From: Actinomyces sp. HMSC035G02
GTDB lineage: Bacteria > Actinomycetota > Actinomycetes > Actinomycetales > Actinomycetaceae
NCBI GenBank assembly: GCA_001838165.1
Contig: KV835903.1
Coordinates: 1 to 28,512, forward strand
Direction: 5' to 3'
Length of the DNA stretch: 28,512 nt
The notes beneath the pieces are model-generated. The model did not search any database, had not been told where the DNA came from, and saw only the letters and a program-made list of their open reading frames with translations. The position numbers were made by a program, and so were the translations under genes. Positions 23,960 to 28,512 of the stretch are shown here, piece after piece. The stretch's first letter is position 1. The number at the start of each line of letters is the position of its first letter.

Positions 23960-24592
23960 TCACCAGGAGACGGCCGTGGGATCCCACTGCCAATCCGGGA
24001 ATTCGGCGACGAGCGGCTCGGTCCAGAAGCGGCCCTCAACACCCGTGGTCTTGTCGGTGTGCAGCAGCCACACGCTGGGGGGCTTGATCATGAAGGACAC
24101 GTCGTAGGTGCCGGCGTCCAGCTTGGGCAGGTTCAGGCCGTAGTGCGGGCCGTCGGACGCGTTCATCGGCATGAGCGTGCCTTCCTGGACGACGTTGCCG
24201 GACTTGTCCTTGATTGCGTAGTCCACGGTCAGGCCGGACACGAAGTCGCCCGCACCGTAGCCGAGCTTGTTGTCGGCGGCGGCGGCGATGTCGGCCTCAA
24301 TGTGCATCGAGGACTCGGCGGCCGGGGTGCCCACCTGGGGCTCCATCTCGACAGGCTGGAAGTAGACGCCACCCACGACGAGGGGGCCGACGTGGACCTC
24401 GTCGCCGAGGGGCTGCTCTTCGAAGCCAGCGTCCTCGCCGGGGGCGGGAGCGGCAGAGTCAGCCGAAGCCGAGGCCGGCCCCGCGGGCTTCTCGCTGGAG
24501 GACGAGGAGGAGTTGTTGGAGCAGGCAGCCAGAGTGCCTGCGAGGGCCAGCGTGGCCAGGGCCGCGCCGACGCGGAACAGAGAGCGCTTCAT
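23960..24592 (-). CDS. P19/Tp34-type iron-binding lipoprotein
   Basis: 210 residues. A signal peptide ends in the lipobox LAAC (C24), then a Ser/Ala/Pro-rich linker, then the Tp34/P19 domain from about residue 62. MHIEADI (M96, H97, E99, D101) and DGPHYGLNLP (H150) are the conserved metal-binding region; C. jejuni P19 uses Met and His residues in the equivalent motifs for its Cu/Fe sites. AGGAG lies 9 nt before the ATG. The protein is probably anchored outside the membrane, where it binds iron and hands it to the FTR1 permease encoded 57 bp upstream. Confidence 0.94.
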   Translation of the reverse strand: MKRSLFRVGAALATLALAGTLAACSNNSSSSSSEKPAGPASASADSAAPAPGEDAGFEEQPLGDEVHVGPLVVGGVYFQPVEMEPQVGTPAAESSMHIEADIAAAADNKLGYGAGDFVSGLTVDYAIKDKSGNVVQEGTLMPMNASDGPHYGLNLPKLDAGTYDVSFMIKPPSVWLLHTDKTTGVEGRFWTEPLVAEFPDWQWDPTAVSW

Positions 24593-24649
24593 AGTGATGA
24601 TCTCCTGTGCGTGTTGGTTGGATGGAATGTCGGTGTCGCTCGAGAGGAG

Positions 24650-26305
24650 TCAGTCCTCGGCCCGCGACTGGGCGGCCTCGCGGGCGAGGCGAGCTTTTCC
24701 GAAGAAATAGAGACCGACGATGATGGCGAGAACGATGGCTTGCGCGGCCAGGTTCTCCACTCGGGGGTAGATCCCCAAGAGGTCAATGGTCGGGAATCCG
24801 GAGATGGGCGTCAGGGACACGACGTCCGCCTCCTGGAGTTCCGCGATACCAGAACCCGTGAACGTGAAGGCCATGAAGGCCATCAGCAGCGAGGTAATGG
24901 TGAAGAAGGGGCGCAGCGGGATGCGCACCGCCGCGAACTGGATGAGCAGGTAAATGACGACGAGGGCCACGAGACCGACCGCCAGACCGATCCACACGTA
25001 GTGGACCTTGTCGCCAGCGGCGGCGACGATCGGGACGTAGAAGAGGATCGTCTCCGCACCCTCGCGCAGGACCGCGAGGAAGGAGATGAACGCCAGGCCC
25101 AGCAGGGAGCCACTGGTCAGCGAGGCGTCCGTCTGCTTCTTGATGTACTCGTCCCACGCCTTGTTGGAGGACTTGTTGATCATCCAGTTGGAGACCCAGA
25201 TCAGCATGACGACCGCGAAGAGCGCCGCGAAGCCCTCGAGGAGCTCCTGGTTCGCGCCCGCCAGGGAGGTGACGTAGCTAAAGAGGAAGGCCAGGCCGAT
25301 GGACAAGCCGAAGGCGAGCAGCACGCCGCCCCACACGATGGGAGCCTTGTTCTTGTGGCCGGCCTTAGCCAGGTAGGCCAGGACCGCGGCGACGACGAGG
25401 ATCGCCTCCATGCCCTCGCGCAGGATCACGAGGAGGGAGGGCAGGAACTGGGCGATCCACGGGGAGGCACCCGAACCCTCGGAGGTCTTGTCGGCGGCCT
25501 TGCCGGTGTAGCCGTCGAGGCTATTGGCGTCCTCGCGGATGTAGTTCGTCAGCGTCGAGAGATGCTGGTCGACGGCGGCCGAGTCGTCGTCAGTCATGGC
25601 CTTCTTCAGGAGGGAGAACTCCATCTCCACCTGCGAGACGCGCGAGCCGGAGATGCGGGCCATGACCTGCTTCTCCATGCCGGTGATCTCGTAGTGCTTG
25701 TAGTAGGCCTCGTTGACCTTGTCCTTACCGGCCTTGGCGTCGCCACCCTTATAGGCGTTGGCGCCGTCTTCGAGGATGCCGTTGATCGTCTTGGCGACCT
25801 CACCCCACGCGCCCGGGCTGTAATCGTCCGACGAGGCCTGGGCTGCCGACCCGGGGGCCACGCCGTCCAGGGACGCGCCATCTTCGACCATGTACTGCTT
25901 GAGGGTCTTGGCATGGCTGTCGACGCCGGCGTTATCACCGTCGCTCATCGCCTTCTTGAGGAGGGAGAACTCCATCTCCACCTGCGAGACGCGCGAGCCG
26001 GAGATGCGGGCCATGACCTGCTTCTCCATGCCGGTGATCTCGTAGTGCTTGTAGTAGGCGTCGTTGACTTTGTCCTTGCCGCCCTTAGCGTCGCCCGCCT
26101 TGAAGGTGGACACGCCTTCGTCGATCAGGCCGTTGATCGTGGTCGAAACATCGCTCCACGTCTGATCCGCGGCGCGCGAGGGCGAGGCGAACATCGCCAC
26201 GGCCAGAGCCGCCATCACCGCGACGATGAGGACGCGGCTGAGTCGCTGACCGATGTTGTGTACGTGAGCGCGAATACTATGCGCGTGAGCGCGAAGCACT
26301 GTCAC
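24650..26305 (-). CDS. FTR1-family iron permease with duplicated extracytoplasmic domain
   Basis: 551 residues. The frame stays open to an ATG at 26380, but a GTG at 26305 has a perfect AGGAGG 6 nt upstream and leaves a sensible signal peptide ending PSRA, so I use it. After the signal come two 117-residue repeats (VN[DE]AYYKHYEITGMEK...) at about residues 50-160 and 167-277. A seven-helix FTR1 membrane domain with both iron-transport motifs follows: REGME (296-300) and REGAE (414-418). FTR1 moves Fe3+ (or newly oxidised Fe2+) across the membrane. The duplicated domain corresponds to the cupredoxin-less helical region seen in bacterial FTR1 fusions. First gene of the operon; a DtxR/IdeR-like palindrome lies 100 bp upstream. 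Confidence 0.94.
   Translation of the reverse strand: MTVLRAHAHSIRAHVHNIGQRLSRVLIVAVMAALAVAMFASPSRAADQTWSDVSTTINGLIDEGVSTFKAGDAKGGKDKVNDAYYKHYEITGMEKQVMARISGSRVSQVEMEFSLLKKAMSDGDNAGVDSHAKTLKQYMVEDGASLDGVAPGSAAQASSDDYSPGAWGEVAKTINGILEDGANAYKGGDAKAGKDKVNEAYYKHYEITGMEKQVMARISGSRVSQVEMEFSLLKKAMTDDDSAAVDQHLSTLTNYIREDANSLDGYTGKAADKTSEGSGASPWIAQFLPSLLVILREGMEAILVVAAVLAYLAKAGHKNKAPIVWGGVLLAFGLSIGLAFLFSYVTSLAGANQELLEGFAALFAVVMLIWVSNWMINKSSNKAWDEYIKKQTDASLTSGSLLGLAFISFLAVLREGAETILFYVPIVAAAGDKVHYVWIGLAVGLVALVVIYLLIQFAAVRIPLRPFFTITSLLMAFMAFTFTGSGIAELQEADVVSLTPISGFPTIDLLGIYPRVENLAAQAIVLAIIVGLYFFGKARLAREAAQSRAED
25595..26101. repeat. near-identical direct repeat inside the FTR1 gene
   Basis: About 155 bp at 25595-25750 recurs at 25946-26101, an offset of exactly 351 bp (117 codons). 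The stretch from the GGAGGGAGAACTCC region through GTAGTAGGC is virtually identical at DNA level, while flanking parts of the two protein repeats have diverged. This points to gene conversion or recent duplication of the core. Confidence 0.9.
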
Positions 26306-26323
26306 CGCTTGCCTCCTGTGGAT

Positions 26324-26344
26324 CCGGCGATTAGGCAACGCCGG
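26324..26344 (-). promoter_or_regulatory. hairpin just upstream of the FTR1 ribosome site
   Basis: CCGGCG (26324-26329) and CGCCGG (26339-26344) form a perfect 6-bp stem with a 9-nt loop, 6 nt before the AGGAGG at 26312-26317. It could affect translation start. The position also supports the GTG at 26305 as the true start, with the region upstream being leader. Confidence 0.35.
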
Positions 26345-26404
26345 GATGATGGAATTCCTAAGCATTGAGCGTAGCCACATCTCGCCTAGGTGGGAAGTAG
26401 TCCG

Positions 26405-26420
26405 TTTAGGTCGTCCTAAA
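26405..26420. promoter_or_regulatory. candidate DtxR/IdeR (iron regulator) box
   Basis: TTTAGG, TCGT, CCTAAA is a 6-4-6 inverted repeat. The TTAGG-N4-CCTAA core has the same spacing as the first 14 bases of the classic DtxR/IdeR consensus. It lies 100 bp upstream of the FTR1 start, where iron-dependent repression of the operon would be expected. A single-palindrome site is shorter than the full 19-bp consensus. Confidence 0.6.
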
Positions 26421-26588
26421 TTGTGACCATGCCGTGACGGCGTCTAGCGCGGAGATACATCCCCATTGAGGGACTAAGGGCCCAGGATGATCACTTACTG
26501 ACGCGATGCCATAAAAACGGCGTGCCAGCTGGCGAAACGCACGGCCACCGAGAGCCCCAGGTACGCACATCCCAGGCGCACATGCGCG

Positions 26589-26617
26589 TTTCAATTTGTT
26601 TCAAATTCTGTCATAAT
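26589..26617 (+). promoter_or_regulatory. promoter of the CPBP protease gene
   Basis: TTTCAA (26589-26594), 17 bp, CATAAT (26612-26617), in the most A+T-rich stretch of the neighbourhood. Transcription would start near 26624, about 35 bp before the ATG. The gap 26421-26588, between this and the iron operon, shows no gene or clear structure. Confidence 0.5.
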
Positions 26618-26658
26618 ATTCCGGCAGCACTATTAACGACAGGAAGTTGAGCCCACCC

Positions 26659-27480
26659 ATGGCCACCGACCCGAATGCACAGCCCGTGAGCGCGGCGGCG
26701 GATTCTCCCGTGACGAATGCAAGCCCGCAGGGCCCCGTGTCCGCCGATCCCCTCCCCCTGCCCGGCGAGGCTGTTTCGAGCGAGGCGGCCCCAGCCTCGT
26801 CCCCGAAGCGCCCGACGCGCGCGGACTGGGTGCGCATCGCGATCTTCGGCATCCCCTACGCCGCGTTCTTCCTGGTGGGAGTGCCGACATGGATCTTCCC
26901 CGCATCGTGGAACTTGACGGCCATCAACCTCGCTGTCGACACGGTCTTTCTGATCGTCGTGCTCGCGTTCTTTGCACGCGAGTTTTTCCCCGCGTTCTCC
27001 TATCTGCGCACGCGCCCCTTCTTGAAGATCCTGCTGCTTTTCGGCCTGTGGATCCTGGTCGTCATCGTCCAGGCCGCGGCCCGCATCGCCCTCTACGGGC
27101 TCAACCCGCCGATCGCCGAAAACCAGCAGCAGGTCATCAACGCAATTTTTGACGGCGGCACGGGACTCGTCTTCTGCTTCTTCGTCGCCATCGGGGTGCC
27201 CATGGTCGAAGAGATTTTCTACCGCCACATCCTCATCGGCAAGCTCAGCGCATACGCGCCCACGTGGCTCGTCGCATCGTTCTCCGCGGCACTGTTTGCC
27301 TACATGCATTGTCACCAGTGGCAGGACTTCTTCACGTACCTGCCGCTCAGCATCGTCCTGACGCTCGTGTACGTAATGTCCGGGAAGAACGTAGCGTACT
27401 CGTGGCTGTTCCACGCACTCAATAACTCGATCATGGTGGGCCTGATGTTCGCCATGCAGGGAGTACTGCAGAACGCCTGA
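26659..27480 (+). CDS. CPBP-family intramembrane metalloprotease
   Basis: 273 residues from the ATG at 26659; AGGAAG lies 12 nt upstream, a long spacing. About 50 polar Ala/Pro/Ser residues precede several membrane segments. The CPBP/Abi motifs are intact: EEIFYR (E184, E185, R189), FAYMHCH (F213, H217, H219) and HALNN (H252, N256). The family are membrane-embedded proteases related to Rce1. Bacterial members act on prenylated proteins, bacteriocin immunity or unknown substrates; none is evident here. Single-gene unit with its own promoter and terminator, on the opposite strand to the iron operon. Confidence 0.9.
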   Translation: MATDPNAQPVSAAADSPVTNASPQGPVSADPLPLPGEAVSSEAAPASSPKRPTRADWVRIAIFGIPYAAFFLVGVPTWIFPASWNLTAINLAVDTVFLIVVLAFFAREFFPAFSYLRTRPFLKILLLFGLWILVVIVQAAARIALYGLNPPIAENQQQVINAIFDGGTGLVFCFFVAIGVPMVEEIFYRHILIGKLSAYAPTWLVASFSAALFAYMHCHQWQDFFTYLPLSIVLTLVYVMSGKNVAYSWLFHALNNSIMVGLMFAMQGVLQNA

Positions 27481-27497
27481 TCACGGGTTCTCACGAT

Positions 27498-27521
27498 GCC
27501 CCGCCCACTTTCGGGCGGGGC
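27498..27521 (+). terminator. terminator of the CPBP protease gene
   Basis: GCCCCGCCC (27498-27506), loop ACTTTC, GGGCGGGGC (27513-27521): a perfect 9-bp stem 18 bp after the stop codon. The following GTTGCTGT is only moderately T-rich. Confidence 0.75.
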
Positions 27522-27777
27522 GTTGCTGTACGTCCGCTGAATGTGGACGGCAGCGCCGCCACCAATCCGGCGGGGGAATTGCACCACACGGGACTCCGAC
27601 ACGCCGACGACACGCTGCCAGAGGGCTTCGCATGGCACAAAACCCCCATCGCCGGCATGGAGAACGCCAGGACACGGAGGACACGGCCGCAGTGCCCGTG
27701 GATAACGGGACCCGGCCGCGGTGCGGGCTTCGGCCGGTTGGTAGGGCCAGCACGGGTTGTCAGGGCCACCGCCAGAC
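27522..27777. other. intergenic stretch without a recognisable gene
   Basis: 256 bp. Open frames here have no ribosome site or family resemblance. GGGGGAATTGCACCAC (27573-27588) resembles the right end of the palindromic element (GGGGAATTGCATGCG), so it may be a decayed fragment of it. CCCGT/ACGGG can pair around 27696-27710. Confidence 0.4.
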
Positions 27778-27891
27778 AAATTTCGCACATAATTTCCCGC
27801 GGTCATTTTTCGAGACCTCTCGAAAACGTTGCAATTCCAACGATACAAATTCGATGTTTGAACAAGCTGCTGGGGAATTACGTGCGAAATT
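27778..27891. repeat. palindromic intergenic element, copy 2
   Basis: 114 bp bounded by AAATTTCGCACATAATTTCC (left) and GGGGAATTACGTGCGAAATT (right), an imperfect terminal inverted repeat of about 20 bp. Inside, in order, are three short hairpins: TTTTCGA/TCGAAAA (27806-27825 region), CGTTG/CAACG within AACGTTGCAATTCCAACGAT (27825-27844), and TTCGA/TTGAA with a TGT loop. No internal transposase frame. Confidence 0.85.
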
Positions 27892-27970
27892 GCTCCGTCG
27901 CGGCGGGGCCTGACCACGGCGCCCGCGACCGTTAGAGGGACCCAAGAGTGACGGCGATAACCACCTCAGC
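27892..27970. repeat. inter-element spacer, copy 1 of a direct repeat
   Basis: About 79 bp between element copies 2 and 3. It recurs with few differences at 28407-28482 between copies 4 and 5. GTCGCGG/CCGCGAC inside it can pair. Confidence 0.8.
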
Positions 27971-28085
27971 AAAAGTCGCACATAATTTCCCACGGTCATT
28001 TTTCGAGACCACCCGAAAACGTTGCAATTCCAACGATGCACATTCAATGTTTGAACAAGCCACAGGGGAATTACGTGCGAAATTG
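27971..28085. repeat. palindromic intergenic element, copy 3
   Basis: Same architecture as copy 2: AAAAGTCGCACATAATTTCC at the left, GGGGAATTACGTGCGAAATT at the right and AACGTTGCAATTCCAACGAT at 28018-28037. Differences fall mostly in loops. In the third internal hairpin TTCGA/TTGAA of copy 2 becomes TTCAA/TTGAA here, replacing a G-T pair by A-T, so pairing is kept. Confidence 0.85.
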
Positions 28086-28103
28086 CTATGGCGTGGTCCG
28101 CTG

Positions 28104-28199
28104 CACCCGTTACGGGACACCGCACCCGTTATGAGGCGCAACACCCGTTACGGGGCATGACACCCGATCAGAAGGGGTGCACTGCCTACGGATCGGGTG
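28104..28199. repeat. mirror-symmetric array D (4 direct + 2 inverted units, 19-20 bp)
   Basis: CACCCGTTA or CACCCGATC begins at 28104, 28123, 28142 and 28161, exactly 19 bp apart. The inverse appears as GGGGTG (28174-28179) and ATCGGGTG (28192-28199), 20 bp apart. CACCCGATC (28161) and GATCGGGTG (28191) are perfect inverses. It lies between element copies 3 and 4. There is no open frame of interest. Confidence 0.7.
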
Positions 28200-28290
28200 C
28201 AGCACACCCAGTCACAAGAACAAACGCGGAAGCTGCGAGACGCAGGCCTGACTGCGGTGCTCGTGAGCGGCGGCAGGGCCTGGTCCAGTC

Positions 28291-28406
28291 AAATTTCGCA
28301 TGCAATTCCCCCACGACACAAATCGATGCACGCCCAAAAACCGCAGAATATCAACGATTAGACTTCAATACTTGAAATACACTCAGAGGAATTGCATGCG
28401 AAATTG
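28291..28406. repeat. palindromic intergenic element, copy 4 (divergent)
   Basis: AAATTTCGCATGCAATTCCC at the left and GGAATTGCATGCGAAATTG at the right form the terminal inverted repeat, of the same subtype (GCATGCAATT) as copy 1. The central core has decayed to a form ending TCAACGAT, but the third internal hairpin is a perfect TTCAA, TAC, TTGAA. Confidence 0.8.
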
Positions 28407-28482
28407 CTCCGTCGCGGCGGGGCATGACCACAGCGCCCGCGACCGGTAGAGGGTCGAGAGTGACGGCGATAACCACCCCAGC
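28407..28482. repeat. inter-element spacer, copy 2 of a direct repeat
   Basis: Matches 27892-27970 with a handful of substitutions and a short deletion around GGGTCGAGAG. Together with the flanking elements it makes the block element-spacer-element occur twice, about 512 bp apart. Confidence 0.8.
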
Positions 28483-28512
28483 AAAAGTCGCACATAATTT
28501 CCCACGGTCATT
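28483..28512. repeat. palindromic intergenic element, copy 5 (cut by window end)
   Basis: The first 30 bp of the element are identical to the start of copy 3 (AAAAGTCGCACATAATTTCC then CACGGTCATT). The rest lies beyond the window. Confidence 0.8.

Noticed and set aside
24059..26368. A 769-codon open frame opposite the FTR1 and P19-type genes
   Set aside because: Antisense shadow; FTR1 motifs and repeats on the other strand are unambiguous.
27760..28144. Short reading frames in the palindromic elements sharing a SLELQRF-like peptide
   Set aside because: Similarity follows from the DNA repeat. The frames have no ribosome sites and different ends, so they are not treated as genes.

Overview
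The window looks like the chromosome of a high-GC actinobacterium, most likely of the Actinomycetaceae (Actinomyces/Schaalia type). The reasons are strong G/C bias at third codon positions, many GTG starts, at least one very clear leaderless promoter, a metY-metX pair, WXG100-like (type VII secretion type) genes and a candidate DtxR/IdeR operator. Genus placement is inference from gene content; no rRNA or tRNA gene is present to test it.

Layout. 1-825 has no convincing gene. It is filled by two periodic, mirror-symmetric repeat arrays and one copy of a roughly 110-bp palindromic element. 826-3922 (minus) carries two paralogous membrane proteins and a secreted NlpC/P60 peptidoglycan endopeptidase. 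4223-8209 (plus) holds a possible structured leader, metY, metX (methionine synthesis by the O-acetylhomoserine sulfhydrylation route) and an alpha/beta hydrolase with a leaderless start. 8286-10055 (minus) is a long acidic protein with a possible modified-DNA-reader (RAMA-like) C-terminus. 10283-12745 (plus) is a small accessory locus: a WXG100-like helical protein, a helical-N-terminus/DUF1023-like hydrolase that may be a secretion substrate, and a proline-rich small protein ending in a strong terminator. 12900-15959 (plus) is a 1019-residue FAD plus Fe-S D-2-hydroxyacid dehydrogenase. 16161-17243 (minus) is an AbiEi/DUF559-like putative nuclease, with a mirror-symmetric array of six 20-bp units on each side.

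26305-17513 (minus) is a complete iron-uptake operon: FTR1-type permease, P19-type periplasmic/lipoprotein iron carrier, DUF2318 membrane Fe-S-type protein, two MacB/FtsX-type permeases (the second with a frameshift), ATPase, FMN-binding lipoprotein and ApbE flavin transferase. Its order matches the FTR1-P19 loci known from Campylobacter and Bifidobacterium, but it ends in a flavinylation module where Campylobacter has thioredoxin-like proteins. A DtxR/IdeR-like palindrome precedes it. Likely logic: P19 collects iron outside the membrane, FTR1 moves it in, and DUF2318, the ABC parts and the flavoprotein handle extracytoplasmic electron transfer or assembly.

26659-27480 (plus) is a CPBP-family intramembrane protease. 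27522-28512 is a repeat-rich intergenic island with four more copies of the 110-bp palindromic element (the last cut by the window end), a duplicated spacer and another mirror-symmetric array. The most unusual content of the window is this set of intergenic repeats. Four arrays of unrelated sequence share one design (short units at fixed period, first half in one orientation and second half inverted), and two of them bracket the putative nuclease gene.
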